Part shown: in pieces, positions 38,324 through 47,900 of the stretch
How positions within the stretch are numbered: the stretch's first letter is position 1
Layout: every line of letters starts with the position of its first letter
NCBI RefSeq assembly: GCF_900112845.1
Contig: NZ_FONG01000008.1
Coordinates: 62,001 to 126,000, forward strand
DNA from: Actinacidiphila alni
GTDB lineage: Bacteria > Actinomycetota > Actinomycetes > Streptomycetales > Streptomycetaceae
Length of the DNA: 64,000 nt
Reading direction: 5' to 3'
Notes under the pieces: generated by a model
Database searches by the model: none
Told to the model about the DNA's origin: nothing
The model's input: only the letters and a program-made list of their open reading frames with translations
Program-made: the position numbers and the translations under genes

Positions 38324-39133
38324 TCAGCCGCCGCAGAGCGACAGCATCATCTTCTTGTCGGGCGCCGTCACCGGCAGGTCGTACTTGAGCGAGACCTGCG
38401 CGAAGCGCACCACGTAGGAGCAGCGGATCTGCTTGCTCGGCGGCAGCCACGAGGCCGGGCCCGAGTCGCCCTTGGAGCTGTTGGACGGGCCGTCGGCCGG
38501 GAGCAGGTTGAGCGGGTCGTTGGCGATGTCCGTCCGCTTGTCCTTGGACCAGTGGGCGGCGCCCATCTGCCAGTCGTACGACAGCGGCATGACGTGGTCG
38601 ATCTGGACGGTGGTCGCCTTGGTCTTCGTCCAGTGAATCGTTTTGCCGGTGTAGGGGTCGTGGAAGGTCATCGTGCTGACGACGCACTTGGACCCGGAGC
38701 GGTAGTGGACGTCGTCGCCGTCCCGCTTGAGCAGGTCGTTGCGGGTGTCGCAGCCGTTGTGCGCGAGCGGTACGTCCTTGGCGGAGTCCGTCCACGCCGA
38801 GCCGAACTCGTCCCGCGCGTAACCCGTCTTCGGCCCGCGGCCCTTGACCGCGACCTTCGCTATCAGGTCGCGCGCCTTCTGCTTGTCGGCGTCCGAGGTG
38901 ATCGCGGCCAGGCCCGGCTTGGTGCCGTCGGGGTTGTCCAGCGGGCTGACGGCCCGGCCCTGGTCGCCGCCGCTGCCGCCGTTGCCGTTGTTGTCGGCGG
39001 GCGCGGACGCCGAGGTCCGCCCGCCCGACGAGGGCCCGTCGCCGCTGACGTCGACGTCGGCCTTGCAGCCGGCCAGTGCGACGACGAGTACCGCCGCGGC
39101 GCAGGCCGCGGCGCGGGTGGTCCGTGTGTTCAT
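38324..39133 (-). CDS. Secreted HNH nuclease-like lipoprotein (GmrSD_C/DUF1524)
   Basis: A 269-residue lipoprotein. Signal 1-22 with lipobox VVALAGC (C23). A Gly/Asn/Ser linker precedes the HNH-type domain: IDHVMPLSYDWQMGAAHW with the ββα-metal-like DHVMPLS, followed by NDPLNLLPADGPSNSSKGD (N...N...K). The cysteines CDTRNDLL and KCVVST probably form a disulfide. Family: DUF1524/GmrSD_C domain; several Streptomyces secreted nucleases share this fold. Likely extracytoplasmic nucleic acid degradation (inference). Confidence 0.87.
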   Translation of the reverse strand: MNTRTTRAAACAAAVLVVALAGCKADVDVSGDGPSSGGRTSASAPADNNGNGGSGGDQGRAVSPLDNPDGTKPGLAAITSDADKQKARDLIAKVAVKGRGPKTGYARDEFGSAWTDSAKDVPLAHNGCDTRNDLLKRDGDDVHYRSGSKCVVSTMTFHDPYTGKTIHWTKTKATTVQIDHVMPLSYDWQMGAAHWSKDKRTDIANDPLNLLPADGPSNSSKGDSGPASWLPPSKQIRCSYVVRFAQVSLKYDLPVTAPDKKMMLSLCGG

Positions 39134-39353
39134 GTACGCCCCTCGAAAGATGTGGTCGGGGGCGCACTCGCCCCGTCAAACGGCCGTTCCCTGCCGGTGC
39201 ATCTGCCCCAACCAGGAGAGAGTACGGCCGACTTCGGCCGGAAACGGGTGTGCTCCGGCGCGCCGACCGCCGGACGGGCGGCGGACGCGACCAAGCTGGG
39301 ACCTCGGCGAAACGGGACAACCCGGTCATAGCGCACCACAAGGAGGGTCCGAG

Positions 39354-40817
39354 ATGGACGGGGACAGGGACCGGGACCGGGCAGCGGCCGCCGTACTGCC
39401 GGCGCGGACCGTACGACCCGCGCCGCTCCCGCTGCCCGTGCCGCCGCGTCGGGCCACGCGCGGCGCCCGGCCGGACCCGTATCTGCTGGCCGCCGCCTTC
39501 TTCGCGCTCTACACGGCCCTGTCGGTGACCCGCTACCGGCGGATGCTCACCATGTCGTGGGACCTCGGCATCTTCGAGCAGGCGGTCCGCGGCTACGCGC
39601 ACTTGCACGCGCCGGTCGCCGACCTCAAAGGGCCCGGCTTCAACGTGCTCGGCGACCACTTCAGCCCGATCACCGCGCTGATCGCCCCCTTCTACCGGAT
39701 CTTCCCGGGCCCGGTGACCCTGCTGGTCGCGCAGGCCGTGCTCTTCGCGGTGTCCGTGATCCCCGTGACACGGGCGGCGGCCGGGTCGCTGGGCCGGGCG
39801 CGGGGCCTCGCGATCGGCGTGGCGTACGGGCTGTCCTGGGGCGTGCAGCGCGCGGTGGACTTCGACTTCCACGAGATCGCCTTCGCGATGCCGCTGCTGG
39901 CCTTCTGTCTGGAGGCCGTGCTGCGCCGGAGGTGGACGGCCGCGCTGTGGTGGGCGGTGCCGCTGGTGCTGGTCAAGGAGGACCTGGGGGCGAGCGTCGC
40001 GTGCGTCGGCGCGGTGGTGTGGCTGCGGGCCCGCGGGGACGAGCGCGCGCCGGAGCGTACGGGGGCGTACGCGGCCGGGCTCGCCGCCTTCGGGGTGGCC
40101 GCCTCCGCGTGGGAGATCCGGTGGATCATCCCGGCCTTCCACGGCCCCGGCTACGACGCGCTCGGCCATATCAACGGCGACGGCTCGCTCACCGGCCACA
40201 TCCCGGCCGACACCGCGATCCGCACCCTGCTGTGGGTCCTGCTGCCGACCAGCGGCCTGCTGGCGCTGCGCTCACCGCTGCTGCTGGTGGCGCTGCCGAC
40301 GATCGGCTGGCGCTTCGTGTCCCACTACCCGGAGAACTGGGGCACGCTCTGGCACTACAGCGCGGTGCTGATGCCGGTCGCCTTCCTGGCCGGGGTGGAC
40401 GCGGCGGCGCGCTCGCGCACCGGCCGGCGCCGCTGGCTGCGCGCGTACGCCTCCAGGCTGCCCGCCGCGCTGGCGGGCGCCGCCCTCGCCCTCACGGTGT
40501 CGCTGCCGCTGGCCTCGCTGAGCCACGCCGGCACCTACAGGGTCGACGCCGGCACAAGGGCCGCCGAGCGGCTGCTCGACCGGATCCCGGACGGCGCCAC
40601 CGTGGAGGCGAACGTCGGCCCGATCAGCCGCCTGGCGCGCCGCACCACCGTCTACTGGGTCGGCGGCGCCCAGGACGTCAACCCGGACTACCTCGCGCTG
40701 GAGAACCGTTCGGGGTGGCTCCGCGACCCGGTCGGATACGCGCGGCAGCTCCACCCGGGGGCGGATTTCGCGCTGCTCGGGAACAGCGGCGGCTATGTCG
40801 TCCTGCGACGGGAGTGA
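39354..40817 (+). CDS. DUF2079 membrane protein, first of tandem pair
   Basis: A 487-residue integral membrane protein of DUF2079: PDPYLLAAAFFALYTALSV (TM1), SWDLGIFEQAVRGYAHLHAP, FNVLGDHFSPITALIAPFYR, SWGVQRAVDFDFHEIAFAMP, then several TM segments and a C-terminal WVGGAQDVNPDYLALE region. It resembles GT-C-like glycosyltransferases, but the acceptor is unknown. A basic Arg/Pro-rich cytoplasmic N-terminus of 40 residues. The start follows AAGGAGGG. A near-identical core is repeated in the next gene. Confidence 0.88.
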   Translation: MDGDRDRDRAAAAVLPARTVRPAPLPLPVPPRRATRGARPDPYLLAAAFFALYTALSVTRYRRMLTMSWDLGIFEQAVRGYAHLHAPVADLKGPGFNVLGDHFSPITALIAPFYRIFPGPVTLLVAQAVLFAVSVIPVTRAAAGSLGRARGLAIGVAYGLSWGVQRAVDFDFHEIAFAMPLLAFCLEAVLRRRWTAALWWAVPLVLVKEDLGASVACVGAVVWLRARGDERAPERTGAYAAGLAAFGVAASAWEIRWIIPAFHGPGYDALGHINGDGSLTGHIPADTAIRTLLWVLLPTSGLLALRSPLLLVALPTIGWRFVSHYPENWGTLWHYSAVLMPVAFLAGVDAAARSRTGRRRWLRAYASRLPAALAGAALALTVSLPLASLSHAGTYRVDAGTRAAERLLDRIPDGATVEANVGPISRLARRTTVYWVGGAQDVNPDYLALENRSGWLRDPVGYARQLHPGADFALLGNSGGYVVLRRE

Positions 40818-40909
40818 CGTACGGGGGCACGGATGGCGGGTTCACGGGTGCCACCGGCACAGCGTCGTCCCGTATCTTTTCCGGCAGACCGTTGCCGGAG
40901 GACGGAGCG

Positions 40910-40995
40910 GACGCGGCAGACGTACCGGACCCGGCAGCAGACACGACAGACGCAGTAGACGCGACAGACACAGCACACGTACCAGCAGACCTTGA
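40910..40995 (+). repeat. CAGACA/GACGC-rich low-complexity stretch
   Basis: A degenerate run of CAGACRCGACAGACGCAGTA-type units upstream of the second DUF2079 gene. It resembles the eno leader. It favours the 5'-leader reading over coding for this stretch. Confidence 0.5.
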
Positions 40996-41020
40996 CCCAG
41001 CTTCCGCGGGAGGACCGACG

Positions 41021-42613
41021 ATGGACAGGGCCGAGGCCGTGATACCCGCCGAGGGCACCAGAACCGCCGCGCGCAGCGGCGCCGCGGTGGACGACGCGCC
41101 CGCGACCGGGTCCGTCCTCGGCCGGATCGGCGCGCGCGCCGACCCGTATCTGCTGGCCGCCGGCTTCTTCGTGGCCTTCCTGCTGCTGTCGGTGACCCGC
41201 TACGACCGGATGCTCACCATGTCGTGGGACCTCGGCATCTTCGAGGAGGCGATCAAGTCCTACGCGCACTTCCACGCGCCGGTCGCCGACCTCAAGGGCC
41301 CGGGCTTCAACATCCTCGGCGACCACTTCAGCCCGATCACCGTGCTGATCGCCCCCTTCTACCGGATCTTCCCCAGCCCGGTGACGCTGCTGGTGGCGCA
41401 GGCCGTGCTCTTCGCGGTGTCCGTGATCCCGGTGACGCGCGGCGCCGCCTTCGTGCTGGGCCGCGGGCGGGGCCTGGCGATCGGCGTGGCGTACGGGCTG
41501 TCCTGGGGCGTGCAGCGCGCGGTCGAGTTCGACTTCCACGAGATCGCCTTCGCGATGCCCCTGCTGGCCTTCTCCCTGGAGGCCGTGCTGCGCCGGAAGT
41601 GGGCCCCGGCGATGTGGTGGGCGGTGCCGCTGATCTTCGTCAAGGAGGACATGGGCGTCACGGCCGCCGCGATCGGCGTGATCGTCTGGCTGCGCACCCG
41701 CCGCGACCCCGGCCCCGAGACCGAGGCGGGGACGCCGGACGCGAGCGGTGGTACGGAGGCCGTCCCCGGGCAGCGCTCCGAGCGGGACGAAGCCGGCGAC
41801 GCCGAGCCCCGGCTCACCGACGGCATGCGCTACGGGCCGTACGCGATGGGTCTGGCGAGCCTCGGGGTGCTGGCCTCCGCGCTCGCCTTCGCCGTGATCA
41901 TCCCGGCGTTCAACACCACCGGCGGCTACGACTACTGGAACAAGCTGAACGGCGACGGGGCGCCGATGCCGGGCCACATCCCGTTCGCCACCGCCGTGCA
42001 CACCCTGCTGTGGATCCTGCTGCCGACCAGCGGCCTGCTGGCGCTGCGCTCACCGCTGCTGCTGGCGGCGCTGCCGACCATCGGCTGGCGCTTCATCTCG
42101 CACGACGACCACTACTGGGGCACCGACTGGCACTACAGCGCGGTGCTGATGCCGGTGGTCTTCCTGGCCCTCGTGGACGCGGCGGCGCTCTCGCGCACCA
42201 GCCCGCGCCCGTGGCTGCGCTCGTACGCCTCCGGGCTGCCCGCCGCCGTGGCGGGCGCCGCGCTCGCGCTGACCATGACGCTGCCGCTGGCCTCGCTGAG
42301 CCACGGCGACACGTACAAGGTCGACGCGCACACCAAGGCCGTGGAGAAGCTGCTCGACGAGATCCCGGACGGCTCCAGCGTGGAGGCGAACGTCGGCCCG
42401 ATCAGCCGCCTGGTGCACCGCACGACCGTCTACTGGGTCGGCAGCGCCCAGGGCGTCAATCCGGACTACATCGCCATCGACAACACCTCGGGCTGGGTGC
42501 CCGACCCGCTGACGTACGCCAAGCAGCTCCATCCGGCGGCCGAGTACACCGAGATCGCCAACGCCGAGGGGTATGTGATCCTGCACCGTACGAGCCCGGC
42601 GACCACCGGATAG
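41021..42613 (+). CDS. DUF2079 membrane protein, second of tandem pair
   Basis: A 530-residue paralogue of the upstream gene: the same SWDLGIFEEAIKSYAHFHAP, FNILGDHFSPITVL, SWGVQRAVEFDFHEIAFAMP and C-terminal DYIAIDNTSGWV. It differs by a Gly/Glu/Thr-rich insert near residues 225-260. The ATG at 41021 has GGGAGGACC 5 bp upstream. An in-frame GTG at 40814, overlapping the previous stop, would add 69 low-complexity residues; I prefer the later start. Both likely form one operon of tandem duplicates. Confidence 0.87.
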   Translation: MDRAEAVIPAEGTRTAARSGAAVDDAPATGSVLGRIGARADPYLLAAGFFVAFLLLSVTRYDRMLTMSWDLGIFEEAIKSYAHFHAPVADLKGPGFNILGDHFSPITVLIAPFYRIFPSPVTLLVAQAVLFAVSVIPVTRGAAFVLGRGRGLAIGVAYGLSWGVQRAVEFDFHEIAFAMPLLAFSLEAVLRRKWAPAMWWAVPLIFVKEDMGVTAAAIGVIVWLRTRRDPGPETEAGTPDASGGTEAVPGQRSERDEAGDAEPRLTDGMRYGPYAMGLASLGVLASALAFAVIIPAFNTTGGYDYWNKLNGDGAPMPGHIPFATAVHTLLWILLPTSGLLALRSPLLLAALPTIGWRFISHDDHYWGTDWHYSAVLMPVVFLALVDAAALSRTSPRPWLRSYASGLPAAVAGAALALTMTLPLASLSHGDTYKVDAHTKAVEKLLDEIPDGSSVEANVGPISRLVHRTTVYWVGSAQGVNPDYIAIDNTSGWVPDPLTYAKQLHPAAEYTEIANAEGYVILHRTSPATTG

Positions 42614-42618
42614 CGGCC

Positions 42619-42649
42619 GGTCAGGACACGGGTGGTCAGGACACCGGGT
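42619..42649. repeat. 15-16-bp tandem duplication over a stop codon
   Basis: GGTCAGGACACGGGT at 42619-42633 is followed by GGTCAGGACACCGGGT at 42634-42649; the second copy contains the stop codon of the propeller gene (42636-42638). Confidence 0.85.
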
Positions 42650-43556
42650 AGTCGACGTAGGCGAAGCGGCGGCTGTCGGGCGCCCAGCTGTTGACGTTGA
42701 GGCTGCCCTGGCCGCCGAAGAAGGACAGCACGTCGCGCGGCGCGCCGCCGTCGGGGTCCATGACGCGCAGGACGACGTCGCGGTCGGCGGGGTGGCCCTC
42801 GGTGCCGGGCGGGAAGCTGATGTAGAGGACGTGTCGTCCATCGGGCGACAGGTGCGGGAACCAGTTGACGCGCTCGTCAGACGTCAGCCGCGTCAACTGC
42901 GAGCCGTCGGGCCGCATCCGGAAGAGCTGCGCATGGCCGGAAACGGTCGCCCCGTGCTCGGAGTTGAAGTAGATCCACTCCCCGTCCGGGCCGAACTCCG
43001 GCCCGTCGGCGGGCGCCGGGGTGTCCGTCAGCCGGGTGTCGGGGCCGCCCGCGGCCGGCAGCGTGAAGATGTTGCGGTAGCCCCACTCGTCGCCGCCGTA
43101 CGGCTCGACGCCGACGTACGCCAGGGTGCGGCCGTCGGGCGAGACGCCGTGCAGGAAGTGCTGGAAGGGGCCGGGGCCGCGGTCGTTGGTGACCCGGCGG
43201 GCGGGCCCGCCGCCGAAGGGCACGGCGTGGATGTGCCCGTCGCCCGCCGAGAGGTAGACCGTGCGGCCGTCCGGTGACAGCACATGGTCGTTGTTGGCGT
43301 CGGTGATGCCGCCGGTGTCGATCACCTCGGGCACCGCGTCGCCGGCGGTGGCGTCGGCGGGGATCCGCAGCAGCAGCCCGTCCTGGTTGAAGACCAACTC
43401 GCGGCCGTCGGGCGTCCAGTTGGGCGCCTCCAGGGCGCTGTCGGCGGTCTCGTGCACCAGGCGGGGCGTGCCGCCGTCGATGTCGCCGACCATGAGCCGC
43501 GCGCGCTGTCCCGCCGCCAGCGGCCGTACGTTCGTCCCCGCACCCGTGATCGTCAC
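42636..43556 (-). CDS. TolB/PD40-type beta-propeller protein
   Basis: A 306-residue repeat protein with several PD40 blades: NWTPDGRELVFNQDGLLL, LSPDGRTVYLSAGDGHI, VSPDGRTLAYVG, FGPDGEWIYFNS, LSPDGRHVLYISF and WAPDSRRFAYVD. No signal peptide; probably cytoplasmic. It resembles TolB-like proteins of Streptomyces, often annotated as TolB-related or peptidase-associated propellers. The GTG at 43556 lies just 15 bp beyond a perfect hairpin, so the start or transcription entry is uncertain. Confidence 0.83.
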   Translation of the reverse strand: MTITGAGTNVRPLAAGQRARLMVGDIDGGTPRLVHETADSALEAPNWTPDGRELVFNQDGLLLRIPADATAGDAVPEVIDTGGITDANNDHVLSPDGRTVYLSAGDGHIHAVPFGGGPARRVTNDRGPGPFQHFLHGVSPDGRTLAYVGVEPYGGDEWGYRNIFTLPAAGGPDTRLTDTPAPADGPEFGPDGEWIYFNSEHGATVSGHAQLFRMRPDGSQLTRLTSDERVNWFPHLSPDGRHVLYISFPPGTEGHPADRDVVLRVMDPDGGAPRDVLSFFGGQGSLNVNSWAPDSRRFAYVDYPVS

Positions 43557-43570
43557 AGCCGCTCACACTA

Positions 43571-43601
43571 ACGCGCCCCGCTCGTGGTGAGCGGGGCGCG
43601 T
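43571..43601 (-). terminator. Perfect 13-bp hairpin between chitinase and propeller gene
   Basis: ACGCGCCCCGCTC at 43571-43583 pairs exactly with 43589-43601 over a 5-nt loop, 54 bp after the chitinase stop and 15 bp before the propeller start. Likely chitinase terminator; it may also affect propeller translation. Confidence 0.8.
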
Positions 43602-43654
43602 CGGTCACGTGCCGCGGACACGGCCGCTGGCGCGGCCCCGGCCGGAGCGTCGGG

Positions 43655-44743
43655 TCAGCAGCTGAGGTTGTTGCCCGCCGGGACGCCGAGGATGGAGACG
43701 AAGTTCTGGTAGGCGTTGATCCGGCTCTGCACCTGGGCGGGGTTGCCGCCGTTGCACTCGATGCTGCCGTTGATGCTGCGGATGGTCTCACCGAAGCCGG
43801 CGCCGTTGACCATGGCGTTGTGGCCGGTCATGGTGCCGGGGCCGGTCTGGGTGTTCCAGTACCAAAGACCGGTCTTCCAGGCGATGGCCGAGTCGGTCTC
43901 GACGAGGCTGGGGTTGTTCAGCAGATTGACGCCGAGCGCGTCGCCGGCCGCCTTGTAGTTGAAGTTCCAGCTGAGCTGGATCGGGCCGCGGCCGTAGTAG
44001 GCGTAGGTGCCGGCCGGGCAGCCGTACGACTGGTTGGCGTCGCAGTAGTTGCCGGACTTGTCGATCTCGGTGATGTAGACGAGGCCGCCGGTCTCGTGGC
44101 TGACGTTGGCGAGGAAGGCCGCGGCCTCCTGCTTCTTGACCGTGTCACTGCCGGTGGTGGCGAAGCCGGGGTACGCGCTGAGCGCCGCGGTCAGACCGCT
44201 GTAGCTGTAGAACGAGTTCCGGCTCGGGAACATCTGGTTGAACTGGGCCTCGCTGACCACGAAGGAGCCGTTGGACGGCGGGGTGGTGCCGCCACCGCCG
44301 TTGCAGCCGTACGGGTCCCAGTACCAGGTGCTGATCACCGGGTCGTAGCCCGGGTTGTCGTGCGAGGCCTTGTAGTAGTTGCCGTTGGTGTACTTGACGA
44401 TGTCACCGGCCACGTAGTTGTGGCCCGCGACCCACGCCGGGTAGTTGCAGTTGCCGCTGCCGCCGGTGGTGCCACCGGTGCCGCCCGAGCCGCTGCCGCA
44501 GGAGCCCTGGTCGGCCCAGACGCCGGAGCCGCCGGTGGACGGCGTCTCGCCCTGGGTCCACCACTTGGCCTGCCAGTTGTGGCTGTTGTACGACGCGGTC
44601 ATCCCGCCGGTGTAGACCGCCGAGGAGCTGTACGGGGTCGTGCATTCCGCCGCCGAGGCGGTGGAGGCCAGCGGTACGAGGATGGCGAGTCCTACCGCGA
44701 CCGCCAGTGCGGTGAGAAAAGCTATGAGCCGTTGTCTCGACAC
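43655..44743 (-). CDS. Family 19 chitinase with two CBM5/12 modules
   Basis: A 362-residue secreted enzyme. Signal peptide 1-32 (LIAFLTALAVAVGLAILVPL, ending ASTASAA). CBM5/12 modules at about 35-85 (ending GVWADQGSC) and 98-150 (NCNYPAWVAGHNYVAGDIV to WYWDPYGC). GH19 domain at about 158-362 with catalytic Glu in ANVSHETGGL and a second Glu in YITEIDKSGNYCD, and the YYGRGPIQLSWNFNY strand. Reaction: endo-hydrolysis of chitin outside the cell. The GTG start at 44743 follows AAGGAG. A twin DasR-like operator lies 52-79 bp upstream. Confidence 0.93.
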   Translation of the reverse strand: MSRQRLIAFLTALAVAVGLAILVPLASTASAAECTTPYSSSAVYTGGMTASYNSHNWQAKWWTQGETPSTGGSGVWADQGSCGSGSGGTGGTTGGSGNCNYPAWVAGHNYVAGDIVKYTNGNYYKASHDNPGYDPVISTWYWDPYGCNGGGGTTPPSNGSFVVSEAQFNQMFPSRNSFYSYSGLTAALSAYPGFATTGSDTVKKQEAAAFLANVSHETGGLVYITEIDKSGNYCDANQSYGCPAGTYAYYGRGPIQLSWNFNYKAAGDALGVNLLNNPSLVETDSAIAWKTGLWYWNTQTGPGTMTGHNAMVNGAGFGETIRSINGSIECNGGNPAQVQSRINAYQNFVSILGVPAGNNLSC

Positions 44744-44794
44744 GCGACCACTCCTTATGGGGGTTGAGTGAAGTCGGGACAGACTCAAGCGGAA

Positions 44795-44822
44795 TGGTCT
44801 GGACCTGTCAAGGTCCAGACCA
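44795..44822. promoter_or_regulatory. Twin DasR-like (dre) operator upstream of chitinase
   Basis: TGGTCTGGACCT at 44795-44806 and its exact reverse complement AGGTCCAGACCA at 44811-44822, separated by GTCA. Each half resembles the dre consensus TGGTCTAGACCA. It lies 52-79 bp upstream of the chitinase start, where N-acetylglucosamine control of chitinases through DasR is known. Confidence 0.82.
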
Positions 44823-44862
44823 TTGAACGTCCGCCGCGCGAACGGAAATCAACAAAATCCGG

Positions 44863-44947
44863 CCTAGTTGTACGGCACGGTCCGTGGCCGGGTGCCGTCC
44901 GTGGCCGGGTGCCGTCAGTCGTCCGGCGCCGTCAGTTGTCCAGCACC
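44863..44947. repeat. 17-bp tandem repeat, about five units, crossing the mfd stop
   Basis: GTCCGTGGCCGGGTGCC occurs exactly twice (44880-44896, 44897-44913), flanked by degenerate copies at 44863-44879, 44914-44930 and 44931-44947. The last copy contains the mfd stop codon at 44932-44934. Confidence 0.85.
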
Positions 44948-47900
44948 GTCGTCAGGAACTCCGCGGTCCACTCCAGGAGTTCGCGTCCCACGACCGGCTT
45001 GCCGCCGATCCGGGCGGTCGACGGGCGCGGGACGAGGATCTGCTTGGTGGCGTGCTTGAGCACGGTGCGCGGGTACAGCCGGTTCAGCCGCAGCTCCTGC
45101 GACTCGCGCAACTCCACGGGTCCGAAGCGGACGTTGGCGCCCTGGAGCGTGATGTCGCCGACGCCGACCTTGCGGGCCAGCATCCGCAGCCCCGCCACCA
45201 GCAGCAGATTCTCCACCGGCTCCGGCAGCTTGCCGTAGCGGTCGACCAGCTCCTCGCGGACCGCCGCGATGTCGTCGGCGGTGTTGGCGGCCGCGATGGA
45301 GCGGTACGCCTGGAGCCGCAGCCGCTCGCCGGGCGCGTAGTCGTGCGGGACGTGCGCGTCCACCGGCAGCTCGATCTTGACGTCGAGCAGCGTCTCCTCC
45401 GGCTCGCCGCCGCTCTCCAGCGCCGAGCGGTAGTCGGCGACGGCCTCGCCCACCATCCGTACGTACAGGTCGAATCCGACGCCCGCGATGTGCCCGGACT
45501 GCTCGCCGCCGAGCAGATTGCCCGCGCCGCGGATCTCCAGGTCCTTCATCGCCACGTACATGCCCGCGCCCATCTCGGTGTGCTGGGCGATGGTGGCCAG
45601 CCGCTCGTGCGCGGTCTCGGTCAGCGGCTTCTCCGGCGGGTAGAGGAAGTACGCGTAGCCGCGCTCCCGGGACCGGCCGACCCGGCCGCGCAACTGGTGC
45701 AGCTGGCTCAGCCCGAAGGTGTCGCCGCGCTCCACGATCAGGGTGTTGGCGTTGGCGATGTCGATGCCGGACTCCACGATCGTGGTGGACACCAGCACGT
45801 CGAAGCGCTTCTCCCAGAAGTCGACCACGACCTGTTCGAGCTGCGACTCCCCCATCTGCCCGTGCGCGGTGGCGATCCGCGCCTCCGGGACGATCGCGCG
45901 CAGCCGCGCCGCCGCCCGGTCGATCGACTCCACCCGGTTGTGGATGTAGAAGACCTGGCCCTCGCGCAGCAGTTCACGGCGGATCGCGGCGCCGATCTGC
46001 CGCTCCTCGTACGGGCCGACGAAGGTCAGCACCGGGTGCCGCTCCTCGGGCGGGGTGGTGATGGTGGACATCTCGCGGATGCCGGTGACGGCCATCTCCA
46101 GGGTGCGCGGGATCGGCGTCGCGGACATCGTCAGCACGTCCACATTGGCGCGCAGCTTCTTCAGCTGCTCCTTGTGCTCGACGCCGAAGCGCTGCTCCTC
46201 GTCGACGATGACCAGGCCGAGGTCCTTGAACTTCGTCTCCGACGAGAACAGCCGGTGGGTGCCGATCACCAGGTCGACGGTGCCGTCCCGCAGGCCCTCC
46301 AGCGTCGCCTTGGCCTCGGACTCGGTCTGGAAACGGGACAGCGCCCGCACCTTGACCGGGAACTGCGCGTACCGCTCGGTGAAGGTCCCCATGTGCTGCT
46401 GCACCAGCAGCGTCGTCGGCACCAGGACGGCGACCTGCTTGCCGTCCTGCACCGCCTTGAAGGCCGCTCTCACAGCGATTTCGGTTTTGCCGTAGCCGAC
46501 GTCGCCGCAGATCAGCCGGTCCATCGGGACCGACTTCTCCATGTCGTCCTTGACCTCGGCGATGGTGGTGAGCTGGTCGGGCGTCTCCGCGTACGGGAAG
46601 GCGTCCTCCAGCTCGCGCTGCCACGGGGTGTCGGGGCCGAAGGTGTGGCCGGGCGCGGCCATCCGCGCCGAGTAGAGCTTGATCAGGTCGGCGGCGATCT
46701 CCTTGACGGCCTTCTTCGCGCGCGCCTTGGTCTTCGTCCAGTCCGCGCCGCCCAGCCGGTGCAGCGACGGCGCCTCGCCGCCCACGTACTTGGTGACCTG
46801 CTCCAGCTGGTCGGTCGGCACGAACAGCCGGTCGCCGGGCTGGCCGCGCTTGGCGGGCGCGTATTCGACCAGCAGGTACTCGCGGGTGGCGCCCTGCACG
46901 GTGCGCTGCACCATCTCCACGTAGCGGCCGACGCCGTGCTGCTCGTGCACGATGTAGTCGCCCGCCTGGAGGGTCAGCGGGTCGATGGTCTTGCGGCGCC
47001 GGGACGGCATCCGGCCCATGTCCTTGGTGGACGAGCGCTGCCCCGACAGGTCGGTCTCGGTGAGGACGGCCAGCTTGAGCGCCGGGTCGATGAAGCCGTG
47101 CTCGATGGAGCCGGTCGCCACATGGACGACGGACGGCGCCAGATCGGCCAGCTCCGTGTCGAGGCGGGCCGCGATGCCCTCGCCGCCCAGCACCTCCACG
47201 ACGCGGGAGGCCGGGCCCTGGCCCTCGGTGACGTAGACGGTGCGCCAGCCGTCGGCCAGCCAGCCCTTGGTGTCGGCGAGCGCGCGGGCGGTGTCGCCGC
47301 GGTACAGCTCCGGCGCGTGCATGCCGAGCTTGAGGGTGTCGGCGGCCAGGTCGTCGGCCTCGTCGGCGGCGAAGGGGCTCACCGACCACCACGCCACGCC
47401 CAGTTCGCGGGCCCGGTCGCGGACGTCGGCGATCGACCACAGCGAGGCCGCGCCCAGGTCGACCGGCGCCTGTCCCCCGCCGGCCGAGGCCGCCCAGGAC
47501 GCCTCGAGGAACTCGCGGGAGGTGGCCACCAGGTCGGCGGCGCGCGTACGGACCCGCTCCGGGTCGCACACCACGGCCATGCTGCCGGCCGGCAGCACGT
47601 CGAGCAGCAGCTCCATGTCGTCGACCAGCACCGGGGCCAGCGACTCCATGCCCTCGACCGCGATGCCCTCGGCGATCTTGTCGAGCAGTTCGTGCAGCTC
47701 GGGGTGGTCGGCGGCGAGCGCGGCGGCGCGCTCGCGGACCTGGTCGGTGAGGAGCAGCTCACGGCAGGGCGGCGCCCACAGGCCGTGCTCGGCGACCTCA
47801 AGGGAGCGCTGGTCGGCGACCTTGAAGTAGCGGATCTCCTCGACGTCGTCGCCCCAGAACTCCACCCGCAGCGGGTGCTCCTCGGTCGGCGGGAAGACAT

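Noticed and set aside
39557..41020. Long upstream extension of the second DUF2079 frame
   Set aside because: It runs through the first DUF2079 gene in another frame and a low-complexity stretch; the ATG at 41021 has a good ribosome site.
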